Assembly: GCA_900323505.1 (NCBI GenBank)
Contig: OOIN01000002.1
Location: forward strand, 1,984,001 to 2,048,000
DNA length: 64,000 bases
Direction: 5' to 3'
Source of the DNA: Ustilago trichophora
Lineage: Eukaryota; Basidiomycota; Ustilaginomycetes; Ustilaginales; Ustilaginaceae
In this document: positions 1 to 9,067 of the stretch, piece by piece
Numbering within the stretch: position 1 is the stretch's first letter
Layout of the letters: every line of letters starts with the position of its first letter
The notes under the pieces: model-generated
Database searches by the model: none
Seen by the model: the letters and a program-made list of their open reading frames with translations, nothing else
Told to the model about the DNA's origin: nothing
Made by a program: the position numbers and the translations under genes

Positions 1-1
1 A

Positions 2-1075
2 GGAGCTGGAGGTAGGGCAGGAGGCCTTGGTGGTCTTGGCGGTCTCGGTGGTCTGGGAGGTCTGGGAGGCTCGTCGCCACCTACTGCAGATGAGGAGGAC
101 AAGTACGTCATCAACGTCAAGCAGATTGCCAAGTTTGTCGTCTCTCTCGGCGAGCGTGTGGCTCCCACAGATATCGAGGAGGGCATGCGTGTTGGTGTTG
201 ACCGCAACAAGTACCAGATCCAGATCCCACTGCCGCCCAAGATTGACCCTTCCGTTACCATGATGCAGGTCGAGGAGAAGCCAGATGTCACCTACGGTGA
301 CGTCGGTGGTTGCAAGGAGCAGATCGAGAAGCTTAGAGAAGTTGTCGAGCTTCCTTTGCTTTCACCAGAACGTTTTGTCAACCTCGGTATCGACCCACCC
401 AAGGGTGTCTTGCTCTACGGTCCTCCCGGTACGGGCAAGACGCTCTGCGCGCGAGCCGTTGCCAACCGAACCGACGCCACCTTCATTCGTGTCATCGGTT
501 CCGAGCTGGTGCAGAAATACGTCGGTGAAGGTGCCCGAATGGTCCGTGAACTTTTCGAGATGGCAAGAACAAAGAAGGCATGCATCATCTTCTTTGACGA
601 GGTCGACGCCATCGGTGGTGCCCGATTCGACGATGGTGCAGGAGGAGACAACGAAGTGCAGCGAACCATGTTGGAGCTCATCAACCAACTCGACGGTTTC
701 GATGCCCGAGGAAACATCAAGGTGCTCATGGCCACCAACCGACCAGACACCCTCGATCCTGCGCTCCTGCGTCCTGGTCGTCTCGATCGAAGAGTCGAGT
801 TCGGTCTGCCGGACAACGACGGACGTGCCCACATCTTGCGCATTCACGCCCGCTCCATGTCGGTCGAGAGGGACATTCGATACCACCTCATCGCCCGTCT
901 TTGCCCCAACGCCACCGGTGCAGAACTCAGATCCGTCGCTACCGAGGCCGGCATGTTTGCCATTCGTGCACGAAGAAAGATGGCCACAGAGAGGGATTTC
1001 CTCGACGCTGTGGACAAGGTGATTCGACAAGGAAGCAAGTTCTCTTCCACTGCGCTGTATGCTCAGTACAACTAA
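2..1075 (+). CDS. RPT1: 26S proteasome regulatory ATPase Rpt1 (PSMC2), 5'-truncated by window edge
   Basis: AAA+ ATPase of the 19S base, which unfolds ubiquitylated substrates and feeds them into the 20S core. The open frame runs from the window edge to TAA at 1073-1075. Visible in order are the OB-fold segment beginning [13 protein letters not shown] (base 104 on), the inter-domain stretch ending [16 protein letters not shown], Walker A GPPGTGKT (near 421-444), Walker [12 protein letters not shown] (near 586-618), the second region of homology with LRPGRLDRR (near 766-792), and the C-terminal AAA lid. The protein ends QYN, as Rpt1 does, and the match to yeast and human Rpt1 is near residue-for-residue. 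The N-terminal coiled coil lies outside the window. Bases 12-89 encode a Gly-Leu-Gly-Gly run that could instead be a 78-nt in-frame intron (GTAGGG...CTGCAG), since removing it keeps the frame. It converges on the next gene. Confidence 0.97.
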   Translation, partial: GAGGRAGGLGGLGGLGGLGGLGGSSPPTADEEDKYVINVKQIAKFVVSLGERVAPTDIEEGMRVGVDRNKYQIQIPLPPKIDPSVTMMQVEEKPDVTYGDVGGCKEQIEKLREVVELPLLSPERFVNLGIDPPKGVLLYGPPGTGKTLCARAVANRTDATFIRVIGSELVQKYVGEGARMVRELFEMARTKKACIIFFDEVDAIGGARFDDGAGGDNEVQRTMLELINQLDGFDARGNIKVLMATNRPDTLDPALLRPGRLDRRVEFGLPDNDGRAHILRIHARSMSVERDIRYHLIARLCPNATGAELRSVATEAGMFAIRARRKMATERDFLDAVDKVIRQGSKFSSTALYAQYN

Positions 1076-1314
1076 AACGTGCTATTGCCTCTTCGATTTG
1101 ACTTTTGTTTGCTTCTCATGCATGTACTATCACTCTTTCTCTTGATGCAACTACATTCACATACAGAGACTTGGCAAGGGGTTGCTCGGATTGTGTGCGC
1201 AGCTGAGGGTGCGTGGGATTGTGGGAGGTGTGGGCTGATGCTCCGGGTATCAAAATGCTAAGATTCGGAAAAACAATTTTGTTGAAAAGGTGCGGCTCGC
1301 AAGTGGTGTCATCT

Positions 1315-2754
1315 TCAATCGTGATCCTCTTCCGTCTCGCCGGGACAGCCTTCCGCGAGCGACTGCTGATTATCGTACTGACGACCGCAGAACAGACAAT
1401 AAGAGTGAAGCTTTCTCAAACTCGAAAGAAACAATTCGAGCTGAGACTTTGTGTCTAACTCGCAGAAAGTTTTGGCCTCTTTCACCTGCTCCGGGTCATG
1501 GCTCGAAAAAGCGAGCTGAAGAAGCTCAACCGCCTCCCTAAAAGCTGGATCTTTTTGCATCCTTTCGTCGATTGTCGTGTCATTCATGTTGGAAGCAGGG
1601 GTGTGGCCTGAGAGGATGTGGTAGATGGGGCTATCTAGCCACAAGGGGCTGTAGTGGAAGCCCGAAGAGCGATCCAATTCGATCAAGGTTTTGCGAGCAC
1701 GTGAGAGAAGGTTAAGATCATGCCTCTCGCGATGTGCGAGTGAAATGCGTGTACGATAGTCTTGTTCTGCTTGCGATTTATCAGCAGCAGCAGCAGCAGC
1801 AGAGGAAGTGCTGTGGGAAGATGAGGCTCTGGCCAAGATTGCTGCAGAGATGGCGGGGGAGGTTTTTGGGATCATACCGATTCCTGCGCGTCGATTGGGG
1901 CCTAGCCAGCGTTGGTCTGGTCGCAAAGGGTCGTATGATGTATTCTTTGAAGGGCGTGACTTGGGTGATTTAGTAAGAATGGTGGTGAAGGGTGCCGAGG
2001 ATGCGCCGCCAGTCAGGTACTCGTCTTCTTCTCGCCCTTGTGAAGCGTCGCGTTCCCTTTGGGCTGAGGCTTCCTCGTCGCTGTCGAGGAAGGCGGGCTC
2101 CTCATCTGAGGGGGGCCTCGTGAGAGCCATCTCTGCACCAGCTGAGACTTTGCTCTGGTGCTCTGAGCCCGGTTCGTCCTCTTCTTCTTCTTCAACCTCT
2201 TCCTGAATGTCAGCAGTCGATTCCTGCGTCCGCTTTCCGAGCGCCTGCCCTCGTCGATAGCCCATGGAAAGCATCATTCGCATCGCCTTTGTCGTGCCAT
2301 CTTCCCCTCCTCCACCCGCACCATCCCCGTTCTTGAATATCTCGCCCACATCCTCTTGGGTCTCCATCAAGTCCCACCTGCTCCTTCCATCCCTTCCTTG
2401 GGGTGGCAGCTTTCCTCCACCCGCGACGATCTCTGCCTCGGCCAACAAATCTCGATCCAGCCCCTCCTCGCGGGCCTCCTCTTCTCGCTGCTTCAAACTC
2501 TTAGAAGCCGACTTCCGCGAATGATGCGCTTCCAGCTTCCGCCTCTTGTCCGTATATGTTAGTGGCTGCTTGATATCGGTGGTAGGGAGGTATTTATCGG
2601 ACATAAAGTCGTCCTCGTCATCTTCGGAAGTGGGAGCAACATCTTCGTGGGACCTCGCGGAGCCACTGGCAGTGGGCTGGTTGCTCTGAATCTCGGAGAG
2701 CAATTGTAGTGGGTCAAAGCGCGTTGGCCTGCTCGAGGTGGAGCTTGGAGTCAT
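1315..2754 (-). CDS. G-patch domain protein with C-terminal DUF4187 (GPATCH11-like)
   Basis: 479-residue protein starting at the first ATG of the frame (2754); the open frame upstream has no ATG. Near the N-terminus is an acidic patch followed by DDFMSDKYL, a segment typical of GPATCH11 proteins. Residues about 153-176 (AMRMMLSMGYRRGQALGKR) form a degenerate G-patch. A central acidic, Ser-rich linker contains a poly-Ala run coded by a CAG/CTG microsatellite near 1784-1802. The C-terminus is the DUF4187 zinc-knuckle-like module with YCLFCG and CPG, ending in DHD. Family members are nuclear and linked to RNA helicases of the DEAH type or to kinetochores (CENP-Y); which applies here is not visible. 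The gene converges on RPT1 with about 240 bp between stops. Confidence 0.88.
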   Translation of the reverse strand: MTPSSTSSRPTRFDPLQLLSEIQSNQPTASGSARSHEDVAPTSEDDEDDFMSDKYLPTTDIKQPLTYTDKRRKLEAHHSRKSASKSLKQREEEAREEGLDRDLLAEAEIVAGGGKLPPQGRDGRSRWDLMETQEDVGEIFKNGDGAGGGGEDGTTKAMRMMLSMGYRRGQALGKRTQESTADIQEEVEEEEEDEPGSEHQSKVSAGAEMALTRPPSDEEPAFLDSDEEASAQRERDASQGREEDEYLTGGASSAPFTTILTKSPKSRPSKNTSYDPLRPDQRWLGPNRRAGIGMIPKTSPAISAAILARASSSHSTSSAAAAAADKSQAEQDYRTRISLAHRERHDLNLLSRARKTLIELDRSSGFHYSPLWLDSPIYHILSGHTPASNMNDTTIDERMQKDPAFREAVELLQLAFSSHDPEQVKEAKTFCELDTKSQLELFLSSLRKLHSYCLFCGRQYDNQQSLAEGCPGETEEDHD

Positions 2755-3486
2755 CGTGTTGCTTGGGCGACCCCGTTTGGTCGATGGAGGTGAGCATTCA
2801 AGGAGGCGCTTGCGGCGAAACAGCTTTTGGAAAGGGTCCGCAATGAAGAGCCGAACCTCCACACAACTGCGCTTCCGACTGGGGCCACGCCAAAAAAACA
2901 CCACCAATACGCGGAACGCGGCTTTCCTTGCACACGACCCATAACCTTCTCAATCATTCACGCATCGTATCGTCACAGCTTCCCATGATTTATCTGGATC
3001 ATCCACTAAATTAGCCTGTATTAATCAGAAGTACAAGAGATGAGAGCAGATAGGAAGGGCTGCCCCGGACAAAGTTTTCCAAGGGTTCTGGTTCCGAATA
3101 GGCGCAAAAGAGAATCGAAGAAGGATGGAGGAGGAAATGATAGTTACAGGCCCCAGCCAGGGGCGTCAGAAAGAGTAAAACAGTGTGTGTAATTTGTACA
3201 AGTGGAGGTTGGAAGCGAGTTGTTGGGGTTGGTTGAAGATGAGAGTTGGCAATGTGACGCTGCGTACAGTTGAGACTGAAGCTCGGCTGAGCGGAGGTTG
3301 AGTTTGCGATCAACGGTGTGCGTTCGGCATTAAGGTTGCGTATCAAGGCTCTATGGACGTACTTCAGAAGATGACACCCCATCATGTTGCCTGATCACGA
3401 ATCAACACGATAGTTGATGGTATGATAGGAACATCAGCGTGCGGTAGGAAGCCGGGCAGTGAGTCACTGGCACATTTGGCAGTTGC
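2755..3486. other. intergenic, 5' flank of GPATCH11-like gene and 3' flank of PIS1
   Basis: No convincing gene is seen. Open frames on the minus strand near 3011-3385 lack homology features and look like chance. The segment should carry the minus-strand promoter of the G-patch gene. Confidence 0.5.
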
Positions 3487-4323
3487 TTAGAGAGACTTGA
3501 TGCGGGCCTTTTGTCGCTCCTCGAGGTCCTTGCCAACGAGCACCTTGGCAGCCTTCCAGAACTGAACGCAGTTGATGATCTGTTTGGCAGCGCAGATGGG
3601 GAAAGTGATAGCACCGACGATCTGGGGCCAGCTGAGCTGAGGAGTCTCCTTGATGATGTACGAGATCCACGGCGAGGACTTGAGCGCCGAGGGGAAGAGG
3701 AAGAGCAGAGGCTCAATGTCGAGACCGAGCGGCCTCTTGTAGAAGTCCATAAGATACAGACAGACGAAGAAGAGCTCGTTTCCGGCGCAGAACATAAAGA
3801 GCGTCCTGCTGTCGTTATAGTAGTACCAAAGAATCTTGGAGACGTCCGAGGTGACGATCTTGTGGGATGCCGATCCGGTGACGAGCGAGCTGTACATGTG
3901 GATGTAGTGCGAGCTAAAGTCGAGCGTGATCAATCCTTGGAAGATAACGGCGCATCGTGGGTAGGCGGCTGTCAAGAAGCAGAGCAAGCAGGCAGTGGTG
4001 CAACGGTCGGTGACCATATCGAGCACGGCACCGAATTTTGTGGATTGGCCGAGCGCTCTCGCAGCCATACCGTCAAAGGCATCGAGAAGACACGAAACAC
4101 CATAGAGAAGCGTGCAGACTTTGGGGTTGCCCTTCATAAAGTAGAGCGAGAGGGCGGCCAATACGACACGAGCGTATCCTATCAAGTTGGGGACAAAGAG
4201 AAAGACATTCTCGTCGGCCTCGTTTGCTCGCTGGATGAGCGATTCGGTCTTTCCGCCTGCAGCGCCATTGGCAGCAGCTACGTCGGCGGCGGATGATCTG
4301 GAGTTGCGTGTGTTCCTTGGCAT
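3487..4323 (-). CDS. PIS1: CDP-diacylglycerol--inositol 3-phosphatidyltransferase (phosphatidylinositol synthase)
   Basis: 278-residue membrane enzyme that makes phosphatidylinositol and CMP from CDP-diacylglycerol and myo-inositol, in the ER. The CDP-alcohol phosphatidyltransferase signature D-x2-D-G-x2-A-R-x8-G-x3-D-x3-D is complete: D81, D84-G85, A88-R89, G98, D102 and D106. Several hydrophobic membrane segments flank it, beginning at NLIGYARVVLAALSLYF. The start is the first ATG of the open frame, at 4323; the frame stays open upstream without an ATG. The first 26 or so residues are a low-complexity Ser/Ala/Gly tail before the conserved part, ordinary for fungal PIS1. It is transcribed divergently from ORC3 across a 1.4-kb intergenic region. 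Confidence 0.95.
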   Translation of the reverse strand: MPRNTRNSRSSAADVAAANGAAGGKTESLIQRANEADENVFLFVPNLIGYARVVLAALSLYFMKGNPKVCTLLYGVSCLLDAFDGMAARALGQSTKFGAVLDMVTDRCTTACLLCFLTAAYPRCAVIFQGLITLDFSSHYIHMYSSLVTGSASHKIVTSDVSKILWYYYNDSRTLFMFCAGNELFFVCLYLMDFYKRPLGLDIEPLLFLFPSALKSSPWISYIIKETPQLSWPQIVGAITFPICAAKQIINCVQFWKAAKVLVGKDLEERQKARIKSL

Positions 4324-5726
4324 GGTGGATGTGAGGTGGATGTGAGAATCGAGATCCTGTGTGAGGAAGAAGGATTTGGTCGACCGAATACGAGCGTACC
4401 GTTCGCCTGGCTTCAAATACAGCCGGGACTTGATGAGGAGGATGAGCGATGCACCGGTCAACAGTGAAAGATGCTGATAACAGACGCGATTGCCTTGCCG
4501 GAAGTTGCGACGAGGATGTGCTGCGATGCTGTCAGGAAAGATCGCAACAGGTGACCGAGCAAATGGAAGCTTGAACGCGACCAAACGGAAGTGTCGAGGT
4601 GATGGTGGTGACAGCGATGGAGAAGAGGTTTGAAGTGATTGTGGTGTGGATGGATGATTCCGAAAGTGTGGGCCAGCCAAATCTCAGGAATTGAGCGGTT
4701 GGTGACGCACTCTGGGCCTTGGAACGAGCTTTTCTCGGATGGTCCGACCGGAAAATGCCCAAAAAGGTGGAGTGTCAAAGTCTCAACTCACACACACACA
4801 AAGCGCCCTGCCACACTGTCCATGTCACTCGGTACTGTACAAATGTCCGTTGGTCTTTCTGCGGTTCCACTGCGTCAAAGTCGAACTCCATTTCCTCGCT
4901 GCTCAAACCCTACTCTGCTGGAATTTCTCAGTCGGACGCGGGCCTCTTTGCTCCTGTGCCAGGTTAGGAACCACAGCTGAGCGGCTCTCGTCTTGTTCTT
5001 CTGAGTGCCTCGTGTTCGCGTGAAATACTGTATTGTACAGTACAGTACAGTACAGTACAGTAGACATCCACCGCTCAAAGAATTGCTGCTCGGTTGGACA
5101 ACTGCAACTCTTTGTTTGGGATCCGCACAAAGTCGATCTTTGCGTCCTTAAACTCAGTCAAGAGCGGCAGCCGAATGTTTGCACGCTGCTTTCCCTTCAC
5201 ACCTCATGTCACGGTCCCTTTTTAAAGATCAGAGCGGCCGGTCAATTCCACGGAGCTCTTTTCTCTCTTTGACGGCTTTATAGTGCATCGACCCCGACAC
5301 TAAGCGCACAGATGAGGCCAAAGCAACTTAGCTATGGTAATCGCCTGATCTTTGCCTGATCTTTGGAGGGCCTTCGCATCAGTCTCTTTGAGTGATTCTG
5401 GACAGATCATCCATTGCGACCTAGCACGGCGGAGAATTTCTTTACTTGATGTTATATCGCTGATAGCAACAAAGTCAGGCGAGCCGAAAAAAACCTCAAG
5501 TGTTGGTCCGAGAGCCGAGTAACCTTCTGAGACCCACACCTTCTCCACCTCACACTTTACCAACAGCTGTGACATTCTCTTCGACTCTTCTCTGCAGCAG
5601 CGAACGAGCAGAACGCACTCTACGTTCAGCAACTCCGGCAACACCATCAGTTGGAAGCAGTGACACACAGCTATTCAGCTTTCCATGTGCTGATTCAACC
5701 TTCAGCCCATCCAAGCTGCAGCAGCC
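4324..5726. other. 1.4-kb divergent promoter region between PIS1 and ORC3
   Basis: Holds a CA run near 4788-4801 and a TACAG pentamer array at 5036-5060, annotated separately. A 122-codon minus-strand open frame near 5300-5668 has no recognisable family and overlaps the region expected to be the ORC3 leader, so it is not called. Confidence 0.5.
5036..5060. repeat. (TACAG)5 pentamer microsatellite
   Basis: Five perfect copies of TACAG, preceded by TGTATTG and followed by TAGAC. The unit contains the ACAGTAC word that recurs in many intergenic regions of this window. Confidence 0.95.
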
Positions 5727-8700
5727 ATGTCTGCTCGAAAAGCCCGCACCGAGCTCGTGAGCAGCGGCCTCGACACCCTCTCCTCCGTATGCTACACAAT
5801 ACCCTGGCGTCCAAAGAAGAAGTCAAAAAGAGCAACATCAGCCTCCAGCAATGCGCCACAAAACACTCAAGAGCCACCCTTCCCAGTGCTAGCAGAGTTC
5901 GAAGCCGACTCCGACCCAGCGCACGTCCGATACGCCTCGTACCAGATTGCGATTCAGCGCACCGAAGCGCTTTTCGAGAGGTGCATGGACGACGTATATA
6001 GCTCTCTCTTTGATGACTTGCGCTCTTTCTTCAAGTCTCAGCCGAGCTCAGACCAACTCGGTGATTCCAGCTTGCCACAAATCGGAATTGCCCAACAGAA
6101 TCTCTTCTTGCCTGGCTTTGAGAGCTCAGGCTCCAGCGATCCCAGCGGCGCTGCAAAGAGCATTCAGACAGCGTTGCTCATCTCTACCTCTGCACCTTGG
6201 CTCTCCTCCTTCTCAAGTCGATTCGTCTCCGAGATCTCAAATGCAAGCACCGATGCGCCGTCGAGCATCGTCGTCACTCTGTCTGCCAGTGAATGTTCCA
6301 ATCTCTACACAGCGCTTCGACTCCTCGTAGCACGCTTCATTGCACAGGGCTCAACGCTCCACTCGACTACAGAGGACGATTCACACGAGTTGGACCTGTC
6401 TGATATGGAAACAGCTGCGTTTGCAGGCAAAGTTGAGCCGGATCTGCACGTCCTTCGCTCGTGGTGGCAGACCAAATTTGGTCATTTGGAGCGAGGGCCT
6501 CGGCTGATCGTCAATCTTCCCACAATCGAGTCTGTCGAGCCGACGGTGCTTTCCGATCTACTGTCATCTTTGCAAACGTTCGTCGCTGAGCCGCCAAGCA
6601 TCACCTCTTCGGCTCATGCACTTTCAACCACACCTCAGCTTTTGCTTGTTCTCGGCATCACATCGCCCTCAGGAGGTCTCGCTGCCGTGTCAGCAAATGG
6701 TGTCGGACCTTCGAGCAGCTCATCCGCATCAGCCGCACCTGCTCCTTGGATCGACTACATTCCACGCCAAGTGCTACGGGTGCTCGACATTTCTCGATTC
6801 TCACTTCCCAACAAAGAGATTGTATGGTCTCGACTCGTACAAGCCTTCCTCACATCTCGCGAGCTACCCGTCTCCCTCGGTCCATCTACCTTCGAATACG
6901 TCCGCGAGACGTACTGGGAGAGAGATGCCGATCTAGACTCCATTCTCGACGCCGTCCGATTGGCCTGCTTCATCCACTTCTCTGGCAAGCCTGAATCGGT
7001 CTTCACCATCCCCGGCCAAGCCAAACGTGTCCGATTCTACAGTTGGACGCCCAAGATGGTGGAACGTATGAAGATTGGCTTTCTCACCACCGATGCAAAT
7101 GGAAACTTGGTCCTGCCTCGTCTTACAGACTCGACGCGAAAATCCAACAAGCCAGATGTCAACAAGTTCTTGGAAGAAGCTTCGCGCTCGGATCAGTTTA
7201 TCTTGGGCGAACTTGATCAGCTGAGACACCCGAGAGAGGTGCTCTGCTTCCGGTTGGAATTCGCGGTGCGATTTCTCTTCAAAGCGTTTGAGGCTCTTCA
7301 GCGGATTCACACTCGAGCGAGTACCGCCGCGCAGGCAATGCATGCGAGAAACAGTACTGTCGCGGCACAGCAGGCGGCAGAGATGGATGAACAACGACAG
7401 CTCGAGCGCGCCAGCGAGATTCTCACGCAGGTTGTTATGCAGTGCCTCAATGCCTCAGTAGGCTCTCTCGAGGCGGGGAAGCGAACACCAGCAGCTTTGA
7501 CGCTGCGCAACGGCCTCGCGAGGCTATGCAATGCTGCCCGGCGCCTACTCTCCGACGAGTTTGAGACGCTGTTGGACGACATGGTCGCCGCAGCTGAGGA
7601 CGAAGTTCGCAGGATCGAAGATGCGCTCGCTGAAATCGCCGACATTGCCGAAGATGCGGATGCCTCTCAAGATGGCCAGCTCCGTTCGGCGGCGGACTCG
7701 ATCGCAGCTCAAAGCGCACAATTTCTTGCTGGCCTGCGAACGTTCCAACAACGACTCTCACAAACTATCTCCGCGGGCACAGCTGGCATGGCGGACGAGG
7801 ACGAGGACGCCCACGCTGCCTTTGCAGCCACCAACGGCTCCGAAGCGGCCCAACAGCGCCGCGAAGCGCGCCTGCAACGAGTGCAGCGCAAGCTTCTCAT
7901 GGAAGAAAAACTTCTCGGTCTCAAACGCGAGATCACTGATTGGATCGTCCATTCGATCCACGACCTTGTGGATTGGACCCTCTTCAGCCGCCCCTTTTCA
8001 TCCTCCGAAGAAGGACCCATGCACTTGCTTCGAGACATCTTTTGGGTAGACTGCTACGGACCCCTCTCTACACTTCTAGACCCCTCCACACGTGCAGGGT
8101 TGACACTGCCCATGGCGGAACCGGTGGAGTTCGTCTCTGCCCTCTACGATGCCGCGCTAAGCGTTGTACCCGAAGAAGAGCTGGAAGGGGCTGATTTGGC
8201 CATGTTGGGCAAGATCGAGGAGCCAGATGTGTGTCGATTATACAAGCTGTATGGGGAATGCGGAAAGTTTGTCAACCTCGCGGATTGGTATGAGGCGTTC
8301 AAGCAGGTTGTAGAGGTGGATGAGGTGGTGAATGAGGCTGATAGGGATTTGAAACGGGAGCGTGATAGAGAGGCTAGAGCTTTCGGTAAGGTTTCTTCTT
8401 CTTCTTCACGAGGTGGGAGGGGGGGTGTTGACGAGGATGTCGAAGGTTCCGAAGACGATGATGAGGATGTAGAATATCAGGATGCGGAGGTGGTCGCCCA
8501 CTCGACACCATCGAAGAGAAACAGTCCGCGAAAGCGATCCGCCCAGCCGCTGGACTTAGCAGAATCAGACTACGACTCGGACGTCCTCGATACCCCTTCC
8601 AAGAAACGTCCTCGCAAATCCACCACCACCACCTCTACAGAAGAACAAGACCCAGCAGCAGAAGTAGCAACAGGGTTGACAGAGAGCGAGATTCAATCGC

Positions 8701-8810
8701 GCTTCGCTTTGGCTCTCAACGAACTAGCCCGCATGGGCATGATTCGTGGTACACGACGTCGCCAAGAGCACATCACCAAGGTCATGTGGGATCTCGTTCC
8801 CGATAGTTAG
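5727..8810 (+). CDS. ORC3: Origin recognition complex subunit 3
   Basis: 1,027-residue ORC3, part of the hexamer that marks replication origins and loads MCM2-7 in the nucleus. Support comes from the N-terminal region with VRYASYQIAIQRTEALFERCMDD, a RecA-like core with RLIVNLPTIESVEPTVLSDLLSSL followed by LLLVLGIT (ORC3 has no functional Walker motifs), a long helical insertion region around residues 480-720, and a C-terminal winged helix ending in ALNELARMGMIRGTRRRQEH then a Trp-Asp. It is longer than human ORC3 (about 711 residues). The extra length includes an acidic, Ser-rich, nuclear-type segment around residues 885-965 with KKRPRK, likely a phosphorylation or localisation region. ATG at 5727 is the first in frame. 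No intron is evident. Confidence 0.9.
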   Translation: MSARKARTELVSSGLDTLSSVCYTIPWRPKKKSKRATSASSNAPQNTQEPPFPVLAEFEADSDPAHVRYASYQIAIQRTEALFERCMDDVYSSLFDDLRSFFKSQPSSDQLGDSSLPQIGIAQQNLFLPGFESSGSSDPSGAAKSIQTALLISTSAPWLSSFSSRFVSEISNASTDAPSSIVVTLSASECSNLYTALRLLVARFIAQGSTLHSTTEDDSHELDLSDMETAAFAGKVEPDLHVLRSWWQTKFGHLERGPRLIVNLPTIESVEPTVLSDLLSSLQTFVAEPPSITSSAHALSTTPQLLLVLGITSPSGGLAAVSANGVGPSSSSSASAAPAPWIDYIPRQVLRVLDISRFSLPNKEIVWSRLVQAFLTSRELPVSLGPSTFEYVRETYWERDADLDSILDAVRLACFIHFSGKPESVFTIPGQAKRVRFYSWTPKMVERMKIGFLTTDANGNLVLPRLTDSTRKSNKPDVNKFLEEASRSDQFILGELDQLRHPREVLCFRLEFAVRFLFKAFEALQRIHTRASTAAQAMHARNSTVAAQQAAEMDEQRQLERASEILTQVVMQCLNASVGSLEAGKRTPAALTLRNGLARLCNAARRLLSDEFETLLDDMVAAAEDEVRRIEDALAEIADIAEDADASQDGQLRSAADSIAAQSAQFLAGLRTFQQRLSQTISAGTAGMADEDEDAHAAFAATNGSEAAQQRREARLQRVQRKLLMEEKLLGLKREITDWIVHSIHDLVDWTLFSRPFSSSEEGPMHLLRDIFWVDCYGPLSTLLDPSTRAGLTLPMAEPVEFVSALYDAALSVVPEEELEGADLAMLGKIEEPDVCRLYKLYGECGKFVNLADWYEAFKQVVEVDEVVNEADRDLKRERDREARAFGKVSSSSSRGGRGGVDEDVEGSEDDDEDVEYQDAEVVAHSTPSKRNSPRKRSAQPLDLAESDYDSDVLDTPSKKRPRKSTTTTSTEEQDPAAEVATGLTESEIQSRFALALNELARMGMIRGTRRRQEHITKVMWDLVPDS

Positions 8811-9067
8811 CCTCTTTCTTTTGGAATCAGAGGTGCAATGCAGTAGACAGGCGAAAGTTTGCATGTTTGACTCCGAGTCTGTCATAATTTGTGTAAGTGT
8901 GTGCAATTGCTTGAGAAAGTGGCGGGTGACAAAAGGTGACAATTTTAGGGATACAGATACAAGGCGAGAAGGGTTCCCGCGACAAGAAAGAGGTGGTTGA
9001 AACAGGTAACGTTATGATGTGATAGTCTGGAACCAGACTTCGGCCTTGGAAAGAAGGGGAGAAAGTT

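Noticed and set aside
5036..5060. TACAG array as a possible CRISPR-type or attachment-site repeat
   Set aside because: Contiguous five-base units without spacers in a eukaryotic genome; a microsatellite explains it.
5300..5668. 122-codon minus-strand frame upstream of ORC3
   Set aside because: Overlaps the likely ORC3 leader, has no recognisable domain and no neighbour logic.
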